Positions 53,832-64,000 of a stretch of DNA of 64,000 nt are shown piece by piece. The notes under the pieces were generated by a model. It saw only the letters and a list, made by a program, of their open reading frames with translations, searched no databases and was not told the origin of the DNA. Positions within the stretch are counted from its first letter, which is position 1; each line of letters starts with the position of its first letter. The DNA comes from Shinisaurus crocodilurus (Eukaryota; Chordata; Lepidosauria; Squamata; Shinisauridae): assembly GCA_021292165.1 (NCBI GenBank), contig CM037876.1, forward strand, positions 42,642,575 through 42,706,574, read 5' to 3'. Made by a program: the position numbers and the translations under genes.

Positions 53832-54130
53832 TGGGGGCGGAGAAAGCGAGAGTCGTCGGGCGCGAATTTAAAAAGGCCGCGGCAGAATCCCAGGCCAGGC
53901 CTATCCTGAGCGATATTAGAAATATAAATGGAGGGCCTTCCCGCCACCTCGTTCAAAATCTAGCTCCGCCCCCTCTCGCGTTACGCGAAAAGGTACGACG
54001 ACAGACGGACTTTGTTCCCCATTGCGCAGGCGCACCAAAACGTATAGGTCGCCACGCATTCGCCACCCCTCATTAGCGCGAGACGGCTGTGGGCGTTTAT
54101 TCTCGTTCGCGGCGGTGCGTCGATTAGAGT
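53832..54130 (-). promoter_or_regulatory. MAD2L1: MAD2L1 CpG-island promoter
   Basis: On the minus strand, TTCGCGCC (53866-53859) about 30 bases before the ATG fits the E2F consensus. GCGCAGGCGC at 54024-54033 resembles an NRF1 site, and CCGCCCCC (53838-53832 region) is a GC box. No clear TATA box; TTTAAA borders the E2F site. E2F control suits a cell-cycle gene; the link is inference. Confidence 0.6.
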
Positions 54131-54554
54131 GTGCGGGAGTTTTCCGTTAGTAACGACGGGGAGGGAGAGTTATGCGGTAGTTATGAGGCGGCAGCGTTTT
54201 TCCTTTCCCTCATTAAGGAGAGCGACGAGGCTTGTGCACTTTAAAGGGTAGAGTATTATGGCATAAGTTTCCGTGGCTTGTAGTCCACTTTTTGAGCGAC
54301 TTGAATGTTTCTTCGCGAGAAAGGAGCCTCTGTGTTCAAACATTTGCCAAGCCCCTGATTTTAAGTCAAGTCTAAACATTCACATTCAACAGGAGGTGTC
54401 TGCAAGGGTTGTGCAGAGTCAGCAAGTTATCCTAATTAATGAAACGTTTATACACTAAGAAGCAGATGAAAATTCTCTCCCCCCGCCCCAGCTTGACACC
54501 AAAGGATTTTCATCTTTTAAAATATCCTGCACTTTCATTAGTCTTAGTTTTAGG
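54131..54554. other. upstream flank of MAD2L1, nothing firm
   Basis: The CpG-rich edge continues to about 54200. A divergent transcript is possible, but no plus-strand gene could be supported: the first ATG near 54183 gives only 21 codons. Confidence 0.35.
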
Positions 54555-54722
54555 TGTGACAGAGCAATGTGGTGTAATAGTTAATTCTAGCAAGGCCTGG
54601 GTTCAAATCCCCACTCAGCTATGAAGTTAATTAGGTAACCTTGAACCAATCACATTCCTGTTAGGATAAAATGGGTAGAGCAAAACCATGCTCTGAGCTT
54701 CTTGAAAGCAGGGTAAATGAGA
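54555..54722 (+). mobile_element. old tRNA-derived SINE
   Basis: AATGTGGTGTAATAGTTAAT, GGGTTCAAATCCCCACTCAG (box B) and CATTCCTGTTAGGATAAAAT; a diverged relative of the 60241-60484 SINE. Confidence 0.65.
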
Positions 54723-55084
54723 TTAATAACCAGTATTCTATCTCCCTATTCTGTGTAATATACACCTCTGTTTAGGAAATGAATCCCATTGGTAAACGTC
54801 TTTAGAGCACAAATAGCACAATACAGTACATAGGGAAAGTGTTATTTTTTATAATTTTAATGTAAATTTTAACAAAGTTCAAAGCCATAAACCCACAAAT
54901 TATATAACAAACTCATAACACCACCACCCCAACAAATAAGTGCGCACCTCCCCACCAGGACCAAATAATTACGTAACTATTCAACCTTCCAAAATCGTAA
55001 TGACTCTTGTGAAGGTGTACACCCTTTCCCACTTAATAAAACAAAATCTACAAATGCTCTCCAGATATCTTTTCATTTTGGTTC

Positions 55085-55420
55085 GATTATTTATCTATTT
55101 CATTTTTATACCGCCCAATAGCAGAAACTCTCTGGGCAGTTTACAACAATTAAGACAGTCCCTGCCTGCAGGCTTACAATCTAAAAAGACAGGACACACA
55201 AGGAAAAAGGAATGGGGAGGGAAGAAGGGGGGATATTAATACTCCTGGCAGGGCTGGTGGAATGGTCCCTGTGCTCCCTCTCTTCTCCCTCCTCTCAGCC
55301 TGCTGTAATGGCTGGTGGTGGTGACAGTTGAGGGAGGAGGAGCCTTCAGGAGGGCGGCCTTTCAGCAGGGCTGGTGGAATGGCCCTGCTCTCATCTCCCT
55401 CTTCCCAGCCAATAATAATA
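55085..55420 (-). mobile_element. SINE/LINE tail repeat inserted in L1 3' UTR
   Basis: ATTTTTATACCGCCCAATAG and CTCTCTGGGCAGTTTACAAC form a known-looking reptile repeat end read backwards. It is followed by a duplicated GGCAGGGCTGGTGGAATGG / GCAGGGCTGGTGGAATGGCC pair with CTCTTCTCCCTCCTC. Class uncertain. Confidence 0.5.
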
Positions 55421-55710
55421 ATCCCCTTTTAACTTTAATACTACATGTTAACTTATTAATAGCAATATCCCATACCTCTTTATACCATTCCTCTATTTGA
55501 TAATCACATTGCATTTTCCATTTTCTAGGTATCGTTAACCTTGCTGCTGTCAATAAGTTTGTAATTAAATCTTTAGTATCGGGTACAATAAACCTTATAG
55601 TAAATTGATAGTAATGCTATGCTAGGACATACATACCTCTAAGTTTACCCCAGTTATTTCCTTTATCTCTTTGAATACTATTTGCCAAAATTTCTGTACA
55701 TGTTTACAAC

Positions 55711-55884
55711 AGGCCTGTGGCTTATGCTGGCTCAGCTTGTCTGAGCGTGGAAAGCTAAGCAGGGTTAGGCCTGGTTATTATTTGGATGGGAGACCCCTCC
55801 TCTAGTTTCCTGCATTGAGCAGGGGGTTGGACTCGATAGCCTTGTAGGCTCCTTCCAACTCTATGATCTATGAAATCCATGAAA
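55711..55884 (+). mobile_element. 5S rRNA-derived SINE with CR1-like 3' tail (copy 2)
   Basis: Same structure as 209-383; the 5S promoter segment is AGCTAAGCAGGGTTAGGCCT ... TTGGATGGGAGACC. Inserted inside the L1 3' UTR; no target-site duplication is visible, as expected for CR1-type integration. Confidence 0.87.
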
Positions 55885-56025
55885 CTCCACCACATATGAA
55901 CATAGTTGCCAGTTTCCTGGCATCCTCTCCAACATAACGCCGAGTATTTCATCAATTTGATTTAATTTTACTGGCGTTAAATACCATCTCCAAACCAGCT
56001 TATAATAATTTTCGTTTATCCTTAC

Positions 56026-56730
56026 TGTGGAGAAAAGAGCCTCTGGGGGTTCCTACACACACACACCTCCTCATGTGTAAACCAGGTGGTCCCGGCTGGA
56101 GGCTGGGAGGAGGCGAAATGTGCATAAAGTATCTGATAAAGCATGTGGCTTTTGTCGTCGTGTCGTTGCTGTGGATCATGGCAGCAAGCTACGTGGAGGT
56201 CCAAGCCTTCGGGCTCGCCTCAGGATCCGGCCCCAGGTGGCTCCTGGTGAAATTAGCTGAATGAGGGTCAGGCAAAGGCAAGCCTTGAGGAGGGCTACCC
56301 ATCCCGGACCTTAGGGTGGGTGTGGTAGTCTCCTCGGGTGGCAAGGCTGTGCTGAAACCAACCCTGAAGAGAACTGGCCCCCAGGTAACTAGTGTGTGCC
56401 TGGGAGATGTAAGGAATCAGTTTTGTTATTTTGCAGCTCTACTGTCTGTGTACCAAAACGCCTCTCTATTTTGGCTACTTTCCTCATTTCCCAACTTTTG
56501 TTGTAATATGCTACCTGAATAAACCTTCTTGGTTTTTACCCCACATGGCGTTTGTGATTGCTCTGTTGGTTCAGCTCTAAATCCAGGTTATAGTCAAGGC
56601 AAGTCCCTGGCAGAGATTCAAGTAGGATTGCAGAGCTGAGGCTGGCAGTCTGGCGCCTTGAGATCTCTGGGGGTCTTTTGAGTAGGAAAGGGCGGGTTGT
56701 GGCAGGTCAGCCAGCCCCCCTTCCTCCACA
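56026..56730 (+). mobile_element. solo LTR, 705 bp, 5-bp TSD CTTAC
   Basis: Starts TGTGGAGAAAAGAG, ends CCTTCCTCCACA, flanked by CTTAC at 56021-56025 and 56731-56735. The poly-A signal AATAAA is near 56519. The terminal TGTGGAG/CTCCACA resembles the gypsy element at 19-24.6 kb, and its middle resembles the LTR at 7363-7816. Formed by LTR-LTR recombination; inserted into L1. Confidence 0.88.
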
Positions 56731-56832
56731 CTTACAGACATAGTTTTCAAAATATGCATATCCCATATCTTCCCCCAGCTCTGATTACTTACCGGTATTT
56801 TTCCCATCAAATCATAATCCCATACAGATTTA

Positions 56833-58523
56833 CCGTATATACTCAAATATAAGTCTAGTTTTTCAGCACATTTTTTGTGCTGAAAAATGCCCCCTCGACT
56901 TATACGTGGGTCAGCGCCCCCCCAGGACCCCCGCCGCCACCGCAAGGGACCGCCAGGCACCCCCCTCCACCCCCAGGACCCCTGCCGCCACCCCCAGACA
57001 CCCCACCCCCACCCCCGTACCTGCACCCGCCGCCGCCGAAGCCCCTCCCCCGTCGAAGCCGCGCTGTGCTGAAGCCCCCCCAGACACCCCCATGCCACCC
57101 CCACGCTACCCCCAGACACCCCCACGCCACCCCAGACACCCCCCACGCCACCCTACCTGCACCGCCACCGAAGCCCCGTTGCCACCGAAAAGCCTCCCTG
57201 CCGCCGAAGCCTCGCTCCCGCTGAAGCCCCTCCCCCGCCGAAGCCGCGCCACAGCCAGAGGCGTAGCGTGGGGGGTGCAGGGGGGGCCGGCCGCACCGGG
57301 TGCAACATCTGGGGGGGCGCGCTCGCACTCGCAGCTCTGGCGGCAGCCCCCGACCGTCCGCCCCGCCTGGCTCCGCGGCTCGCCCTTCCTCCCTTCCGCT
57401 CAAGCAGCGCCCGGGCAAGCGGGGACGGCGTTAGATCCCGACCGTCCGCCCCGCCTCGCCTGGCTCCGCGGCTCGTCCTTCCTCCCTTCCTCCCTTCCGC
57501 TCAAGCAGCGCCCGGGCAAGCGGGGACGGCGTTAGATCCAAAACAACAGGCTCTCCGGAGCGGCGTCTTGCGCGCTCCCCTCCCCGCGAGCCACGACGAA
57601 CGACAAGGGAAAGCAAACGCCGCCCCCCGCCGGAAGAAAAATAGAGAGAGAGGCGGGGGGGGGGAGGAAACTGCAGGCGCCCCCCTGGATCGCTCGCCTT
57701 TGGCCGGATCGCTCGCCTCGGCGCCGCGCAGACGGAGCCGCCGGTCCACCACGCGCCCTCTCCACTGTGCTCCGCGAATCCGACGCGTTCGCTGCTCCGG
57801 CGTGCGGGCTTCTCGGCACTCTTCCTCCTCCTCCCTCCCTGCCTGCCTGGCTCCCTTTCTTTCACTCTCCTCCTTCCTTGACGTCAGGCCCCGGGGCGGG
57901 AGTCTGGTGGAGAGCGGCGGAGAGGGGGGCCTCCGTGCGCCCTCCCCCAGCGCGATGGCACCGCGCTCCGAGCTGGCCCCCGCCAGCCAGCTAGCCCGGC
58001 CGGCCGCGAAAGGCGCTTTCCTCGGGATTTCTCAAGGGGCCTCCGCGATTCAAACACAGGTTCGGGCGGGAAGAGTATCGCTCGCGCCCCTCCCCTTCCG
58101 AAGTGGGGCTTCGGCGGCGGGAGCAGGCACGGTGGCGGGGGGTGGCGTGGGGGTGTTTGGGGGTGGCATGAGGGTGTCTGGGGAACTTCCGGCGCGGCAC
58201 GGCTTCGGCGGGGGAGGGGCTTCGGCGGCGGCGGGTGCAGGTACGGGGGTGTGGGTGGGGTGTCTGGGGTGGCGTGGGGGTGGCGTGGGGGTGTCTGGGG
58301 GTGGCAGCGGGGGTCCTGGGGGGGCTTTGGCAGTGGCGGGGCTTCGGCGGCAGTGGGTGCAGGTACGGGGGTGGGGGGTGTCTGGGGGTGGCGGCGGGAG
58401 TCTCCCCTCATACATTTCCCACCCTAGACTTATACTGGGGGCAATAAGTTTTCCCAGTTTTGGGGGGTGAAATTAGGGGCCTCGACTTATGTTAGGGCCG
58501 ACTTATAGTTGAGTATATACGGG
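56833..58523. mobile_element. terminal-inverted-repeat element with very GC-rich interior
   Basis: Ends CCGTATATACTC and GAGTATATACGGG, flanked by TA on both sides. Next to the ends, AATATAAGTCTAG and CTAGACTTATA-type segments are also inverted. 56885-57240 and 58085-58420 are C-rich and G-rich tandem repeats (units around GACACCCCCACGCCACCCC and its complement) facing each other. 57254 begins CAGAGGCGTAGCG, a hAT-like end, so a further insertion is possible. A block of about 90-100 bp is tandemly duplicated at about 57347-57435 and 57438-57540. Large open frames here (up to 400 codons) reflect base composition. Confidence 0.65.
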
Positions 58524-59795
58524 TAAGATAATCTTGTTGATCTTCAATTTCCAACAACATTTTATGAATTTCGCTTGTTATACCTTTTATACGGTAACTA
58601 TATTTCCTTCTGTAGATTCGCTTTGTATAATCATCTTTTCAAATCTTGTATACTCTCTACATTCCTTATTTTCCTTATCCAATTCCTTGTCCATTGCTCT
58701 AGTTGCATACAATTAAACCAAGCTATCTTATGCTCTTTATAGTCCAACTTCTCCACCCAATCCTTTAATTTAATTACTTCTCCCTTAATAACATTTCCAA
58801 TTCCTTTCTTAAATTTATTGGAAAATTTTCAAACACCACCACTGGAGTTAATGGGGAAATAGCTGGTACAAATTTTTCTTTATACTTTCCCAAATCTCTA
58901 ACATATTAATTAAAAAAGGGTTTTCAATTCTTTCCAGCAGCTTCTTGGTAAGTTTACTAAAAAATTTTTTTCTAAATTTAAATCCAATTCTTGTGTTTCC
59001 ATCTCCAACCAAGTTAAGTCTTTGGTCTTGACATAATATCCACAATATATCTTAATTGGTTAGCTATATAATATAACTTTAAATTAGGGAAACCCAATTC
59101 TCCTATTTTTTGAGATTTATACCCTCTTTTCTTATTAACCCTTGCTTTTTTATCCCCATTACAAAAATTATTGAACATAGTTTGCCATTCCTTCAATTCC
59201 ACTTCCGATACCTTAATTGGTAACATCCTAAATTAGAAATTAATCTTAGGCAGAATCTTCATTTTAATAACTGCTATTCTACCAAACCATGAAAGCTTAA
59301 GTTTCCTATATTCCTTTAATTTATTCTTAATCTCTTTAATTTTTTAAAATCTTCTAACCTATCTAATTTTTTTGTAATATTTATACCTACATATTTGATT
59401 AAATTCCTTACCTTAATATTAACTTTTTTCGTAATTAAACCTGGCTCTTCCCCCTTATTATAATTAAACATCATCTCTGATTTAAACCAATTTAATTCAA
59501 ATTTTTGTAAACCAGTCATTTCCCCAAACTCCTTCAAATGTAATTCTATTCCATCCATATTTTCCAAAGGATTTTCAATTGTTAATAGGGTATCATCTGC
59601 AAACATACTTCTCTTACTCTTTTCTTTATTCCCAATCCGATCAATGCTCTTATCCTCTCCAATTGCATTAGCTAAAACCTCTATGACCAAAGCAAATAAA
59701 GTCGGTGAAAGGGGGCATCCTGCCTAGTACCTCCTTGGTCTAGGTCTAGGGAGATTTCTTCTGTTATACCATCATTCACCATAACTGATGCAGTA

Positions 59796-60240
59796 TTTTG
59801 TGGGAAAGTGTTTCTGACAGTGACATCTAGTGGCTAGATTTTACCATTGCACCCCCTATCTAAGGGAATTTCATTGAAGTTCTTAGCTACTTTGAATACT
59901 TTAAAAAGCAATTTTTTTTCATAAATTGCATATGTAAATGGTTGAAAAAACACTTGTGAAATTTTCAGCACAGCTTTAGTTCTGATTCCAAGTTCCTGCT
60001 TCCATGGACAGTGGCTGAAATGGGCATTGCTAGGCATTTAAAGATTTGGGGCTCAGGACCACAGGCAAAAAATTCCCATATGCTAATTTATATCTCTGTA
60101 AGCAAATACAGAAACAATTACTAGGACTGGGTTAGATTTCACAGACAGCAAAGCCAGCCAATTAATTTCCCATCCAAATAATCCCAAAAGAAATATATTC
60201 TTTAATTAATTTGCACCCCATCCCCAGTTTATTTCAATTA
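59796..60240. other. spacer, nothing recognised
   Basis: No frame or repeat family seen between L1 and the SINE. Confidence 0.4.
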
Positions 60241-60484
60241 CATTTATTTATTTATTTATTATTATTATATTTATATTCTGCCTTTTTTCCTGCAAGGAAC
60301 CCCAGGTGGCTTACATAATCCTCTTCTCCGTTTTATCCTCACAACAATCCTGTGAGGTAGGTTAGGCTGAGAGTCAGTGACTGGCCCAAAGTCACCCAGT
60401 GAGTTTCATGGCCGAGTGGGGACTAGAACCTGGATCTCCCGAGTCCCAGTCCAACACTCTCACCACTACGCTGCACTGGCTCTT
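60241..60484 (-). mobile_element. full-length tRNA-derived SINE
   Basis: Minus strand: AGAGCCAGTGCAGCGTAGTG head (box A region), GGGAGATCCAGGTTCTAGTC (box B), GTGACTTTGGGCCAGTCACT, AGGATAAAACGGAGAAGAGG and CTGCAGGAAAAAAGGC-type end with TATAAATATAATAA and an (AAAT)n tail. Best reference copy in the window for this family. Confidence 0.92.
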
Positions 60485-60570
60485 TGAATTAATTCAAAAT
60501 GCCTGTGCACAGGTGTGAAGAATGCACAAAAAAGAGTGACTGGTAGGTGTTTTTTTTAATGAGCCCTTTC

Positions 60571-61258
60571 TCATGGGTCGGTGTCCTTATTGCAGTACAG
60601 GACTGCATGACTGAAGCAGTCAGCTCTGGCTTGAACATCTAGCCGATAATGCTGAATAAATGTCGATAATTTCAACCAAGTTGCAGCATGACATAGGTCT
60701 GGTAAGGGCACACCATGTTCAAACGTTACCGAACTAGCAACACCTCTGGTGGAATGTGCCCTTACTTGGCCAGCGAGTTTGAGTCCGGCTATGCCAATTT
60801 TATGGTGTGAACTACACAAGGTGCAAACCAGGGTGAGGAGATTGAGAAGCCTTTGCAATTTTCTCTGTAGCAGACGAAGACCCGGAGTGACTGGTGAAAA
60901 GACTCTGTTCTCGACTTATAGAGGGCTAAGGCTGGACAAACACTGAGAGTATGAAGGGTTGTTTCTACTGGAGGATTAGGGGAAAGAAAGTGGGTAAGAC
61001 CACGTCCTGATTTAGATGGAACTCGGATACCACTTTGTGGAGAAAGGTAATGTCCGAATGAAGAACCACATTATCTTTATTGAAAGTCACATAAGGGGGA
61101 TAATCTCTTAAGGCACAGAGCTTGCTTGATCTACGAGCCGATATGGCTACTAGGAATACCACCTTCCAGGAAAGGAGATGGATGTTGACCGTCACAAGTG
61201 GTTCAAATGATTTTGACGTCAGTGCTTGAAGTACAATTGACAAGCTCCACTGTGGCAT
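60571..61258 (-). pseudogene. DIRS tyrosine recombinase, broken
   Basis: FEPLVTVNIHLLSWKVVFLV, ISARRSSKLCAL (first catalytic Arg region) and QDVVLPTFFP. After a frame break, VRAHSTRGVASS (the HxxR box) and FIQHYRLDVQARAD, whose Tyr is the expected nucleophile. The catalytic residues R..HxxR..Y are recognisable, but no single frame holds them. Confidence 0.85.
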
Positions 61259-61306
61259 TGGCAGTCGAACAGGGGGTGCGAGGTTCCGAACTCCTCAAAG
61301 GAACTG

Positions 61307-61756
61307 TCACACTTCCCTGCACAAGAGGAAGTGAAAAGATAGAAAATCCATCTGCTGGCAAGTGAGAGGCTGAAATGGTGGTGAGAGATAGACCTGGAGC
61401 AAAAAAAGCTTCAGACCCTTTTTGAACAAGGAGAACAAGAAGTGGAGGACATGTTGAACAGAACAGTAGGCACTGGCAGCAGAGGGGAAAGAAGAAAATA
61501 TTTCCCACTTTCTAGCATAAGAAAGTCTTGTGGCTGGCTTCCTTGCAGCATCCAGGATAGCTTGAATTGATGGAAGAAGAGGTGGTCCGCTATTTCTCAC
61601 TGCAGCCTTCAAGTCCTCAGTCGGAGTGTGGCATGATCGAGATGTTGAATCTGATCTGACCTTGGTCTCGAACAAGCAGATCCTGTATGGGTGGGAGCTG
61701 TAGGTCCCTTTAGTCCTGTGGAGGAGGGGGTGAACCATACTTGTCTCGGCCACCAT
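61307..61756 (-). pseudogene. DIRS recombinase N-terminal region
   Basis: ILDAARKPATRLSYARKWEI and HFLFSLFKKGLKLF are the SAM-like N-terminal part of DIRS recombinases; upstream KVRSDSTSRSC belongs to the RNase H end or linker. Confidence 0.75.
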
Positions 61757-61892
61757 GGAGCTATCAGGATGCAGGTGTTATTGTCAGCCCATATTTTGGC
61801 CAGCCCCGTTGTGAGCAGGGGAAAAGGTGTGAAGAGATAAAAGAACTCCCTCGTCCATTTGAGTAGGAGGGCATCCCCCAGCGATTCTGGCC

Positions 61893-62147
61893 CTACTCCT
61901 GCTCTGCTGCAAAACTTTGGGCATACATTGTTCTCCGAGGTTTGGAGGTTGTGAATAAGTCTATTGTGGGAATGCCCCACTGACAGAACAAGGATTGCAG
62001 CACCATTGGGTCCAGCTGCCACTCGTGAGAGATTTGGCAGGACTGGCTCAATGTGTCTGTGTTGCTAATATGTACGGCAGTGAGCCCTATGTTCTGAGGG
62101 ATAGACCAATCAAATATTCTGATTGCCAGGTTGGTAAGCACAATCAA
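61893..62147 (-). pseudogene. DIRS RNase H C-terminal fragment
   Basis: SHEWQLDPMVLQSLFCQWGI, TIDLFTTSKPRRT match the stretch following RNase H in DIRS polyproteins; the continuation AQSFAAEQE then shifts to the frame with SLGDALLLKWTREFFYLFTP. Confidence 0.75.
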
Positions 62148-62388
62148 TCATGTTCCCCCCATATATATAACAAACTATGGTTGTATTGTCTGTTACAATT
62201 TGAACATGTCAGTTCATGATGCTTGTTTTGAAAGTTCTCAAAGCCTTGTGGACCGCTAGCAGTTTGAGAAAGTTGATATGCTGGGAAGACATGGCTCTCA
62301 ACTGTGATCCCTATACTGTCAACATCTTGCATTGAGGACCCCAGCTGATGAGAGATGTGTTGGTTGTAAGCACCTTGGAGGGAGACAG

Positions 62389-62991
62389 TCAGAGAAAAGG
62401 AATTCTCAATTGAAGATTGTTGTAATATGTCCACCACCGGAGCAAGACTACTACTTTACAAGGTAAATGCAGGCGTGTTCGCAAAGCATCGCCCTCGAGA
62501 CTATGGGTTCCTTGCAGGGAAAAAAGGTGGGGTATAAATATAATAAATGAATAAATAAATAAATAAAAGTCCTTATGAACCAATTTTGTAAAGTTCTTAT
62601 CCTGAGCTGAACGAAGGGAACAGCCGCAGCGGTGGCTGCCATCGGCCATACCGTTTGTAAATATCGGGGTTGTAGCTAGGCCGAAGGGTAGTACCTGAAA
62701 TTGGTATGTCTCAGGACTGATAGGGAAACAAAGATAGTGCTGGCTGTTTATGTCGATTGTGATGTGGACGTACATGTCCTTCAGATTGACTGACACTAAC
62801 CAATTGCCCTTGTGCAGGAGAGGCATTATCGATGCCAACATAGTCATCCAGAACTTCTTGGGTGTGATGAAGGAGTTGATATCCCTTAGGTCCTCCGTAC
62901 TGTTGATGCGGATGTCGTACAGATGCCGGCAAAGGGTGGGAGGATGTTGAACTTGATCCTGTAGCTCCTCTGGATGGTAGAGAGGACTCAA
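62389..62991 (-). pseudogene. DIRS reverse transcriptase fragment
   Basis: INSFITPKKFWM, VNLKDMYVHITIDINSQHYL (first catalytic Asp block) and FQVLPFGLATTP. The YxDD box was not found; a SINE fragment interrupts the frame after ADGSHRCG. Confidence 0.82.
62489..62567 (+). mobile_element. tRNA SINE tail fragment inside DIRS RT
   Basis: CTATGGGTTCCTTGCAGGGA, then GGTGGGGTATAAATATAATA and (AAAT)n. Plus orientation, opposite to DIRS. Confidence 0.82.
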
Positions 62992-63007
62992 GAGTCTGAT
63001 GTTAGAT

Positions 63008-63472
63008 CTAACCTTTGACCTTGTCTACGAGAGATGAGTGAACCTTATGCAATCGTCCCAGCGACGATTCCACAATGATGTTGGATTGAGGATGTGAAAA
63101 CAAGCCTGCATCCTTTTCTGGGACCCGATATATGGTCTCTAAGCACTTGGACGTTGGGGTTATGGTGGAAGACGGAGCTTTCCAGGATTGCTGTACTGTT
63201 TGTAACACCATAGACAGGAAAGGGATTGTTATTGGTGTCGATGCCTCCATATAGACTCCATCAAAAACTGGGTCCTTGACTCTTGGTACCATCTCCTGTG
63301 TCTTGAGACCTAAAGATTGAGCCATCTGTAGAATTTGGTCTGAAAAATGACCCACATCTTCAGACAGGGAAGCCAGATTGTGGGTTCCTACCGCACCATC
63401 TGATGATGATATTGATGAGGCCACTGATGAGCAAGACTCCAAGTCCAAACGGTAACCTGCCCAGTTGATCAT
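63008..63472 (-). pseudogene. DIRS Gag-like fragment, 154 codons
   Basis: QILQMAQSLGLKTQEMVPRV, KDPVFDGVY and VLQTVQQSWKAPSS, KCLETIYRVPEKDAGLFSHP are recurrent in vertebrate DIRS Gag. Open here, with further frames continuing upstream to the window end. Confidence 0.75.
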
Positions 63473-64000
63473 GGTGAGGTATCTGGCTGTGTAGGCTGAT
63501 CAGCGGGCAGCAATGACTCGTTCACTCAGACAGGAGCGATCGAGGAAGGAGGCCTTTGATCTGAAGAGAAAGGGAACATTGACCCCGATGGCTGAGGCAT
63601 GGATTGGGTCATGTGACCTGGCAGAGGTCTAGACAACCGGGCCAGAGGAGGTTGTAAAAAAACCTGTCTGTTGGTGGCCTACTTAAAGACACAGAAGGGG
63701 CAGACTGGTATTGAGGTGAGATGGCACCTAGTATTAGACGTGCTCATAGTGGGCTTTGCATTCCCGCCTGGTGTGCCAATCATCCCAGTAGTGAGTTCTC
63801 CAAGGATGTAGTGAGTGACCACTCTGATTGGTGATCCCAATTGGAGATGGGTGATGGAGAGCGATCACGTGGCCCAAAAACCCTGTGGGTTCTCTCTCTC
63901 TCTGACAAGACTCCAAAGCCCCTGAATTGGGCGATCCATCCCTGCACCACAGGTTAATGCGGCGGCAGGCAGTGACCTGATGTGCGGATCCTGCCTGTCC

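Larger units (their letters stand above)
54835..59795 (-). mobile_element. L1 LINE, 5' truncated, broken by several nested insertions
   Basis: L1 pieces in order (plus coordinates): 54835-55084 and 55421-55710 (3' UTR), 55885-56025, 56731-56832, and 58524-59795 (reverse transcriptase and C-terminal region). Motifs on the minus strand near 59700-59560: VIEVLANAI and the catalytic FADDTLLTIENPLEN. Downstream QDQRLNLVGDG and WESIKKNLYQLFP are degraded C-terminal stretches. Upstream, frame-disrupted QGGTRQDAP-like coding is the usual RGTRQGCPLSP region. No complete ORF2. Total L1 sequence is about 2 kb once insertions are removed. Confidence 0.85.
60530..64000 (-). mobile_element. DIRS-type retrotransposon (tyrosine recombinase), decayed, runs off window
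   Basis: Minus-strand order: Gag-like (63472-63008), reverse transcriptase (about 62991-62580), RNase H region (about 62147-61690), tyrosine recombinase (about 61610-60574). This is the DIRS order, with no integrase of the rve type. Frameshifts and stops break every domain. A tRNA SINE fragment interrupts RT at about 62489-62567. The 5' end lies beyond 64000, and the split or inverted terminal repeats of DIRS were not identified. Confidence 0.85.

Noticed and set aside
57268..58470. 400-codon plus-strand open frame and several overlapping frames on both strands
   Set aside because: The region is extremely GC-rich, so stop codons are rare in all frames. The translation is low-complexity Pro/Gly/Arg/Ala with no domain, and it lies inside a transposon.
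60360..60484. tRNA gene
   Set aside because: Box A/B-like sequence is the head of a tRNA-derived SINE with body and (AAAT)n tail; no intact cloverleaf.

Overview
The window looks like euchromatic DNA from a squamate reptile (lizard, gecko or snake; species not determinable). The evidence is two vertebrate genes with spliced exons, embedded in a very diverse transposon mix: CR1, L2, L1, tRNA- and 5S-derived SINEs, Ty3/gypsy and DIRS elements, hAT, Tigger-like and TWA-target MITEs. There are no bacterial features.

Layout. 1-34 kb is a gene-free repeat desert. It holds a 5S-rRNA-derived SINE, L2/L1/CR1-like fragments, many hairpin MITEs, a 5'-truncated L2 LINE (12.6-14.1 kb), a nearly intact young gypsy element on the minus strand (19.0-24.6 kb), hAT elements with clear 8-bp target duplications (25.8 and 27.7-28.4 kb) and a LINE with an open 460-codon reverse transcriptase on the minus strand (31.8-33.4 kb). 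34.3-41.2 kb is RPL7L1 on the plus strand: six coding exons, 247 aa, with an NRF1/GC-box promoter and a probable 3'-UTR intron. 46.2-53.8 kb is MAD2L1 on the minus strand: five coding exons, 205 aa, with an E2F/NRF1-type CpG promoter and introns full of transposons. The two genes converge tail to tail. 54.8-59.8 kb is a decayed L1 split by successive insertions (5S SINE, solo LTR with 5-bp TSD, GC-rich terminal-inverted-repeat element). 60.5-64 kb is a broken DIRS-type tyrosine-recombinase retrotransposon on the minus strand that runs off the window.

The two host genes are a nucleolar ribosomal-protein-L7 relative and the spindle-checkpoint HORMA protein Mad2; nothing shows that they cooperate. 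The most interesting points are: a gypsy element whose integrase lies upstream of reverse transcriptase/RNase H (Gmr1-like order) and whose near-identical LTRs flank a deleted pol; a SINE family joining a 5S rRNA promoter head to a CR1 LINE tail; three unrelated MITE bodies sharing one terminus and TTA/TAA target sites; a hAT element made of ACTCG repeats with a perfect 8-bp TSD; and a MAD2L1 whose last residues differ from the human tail.
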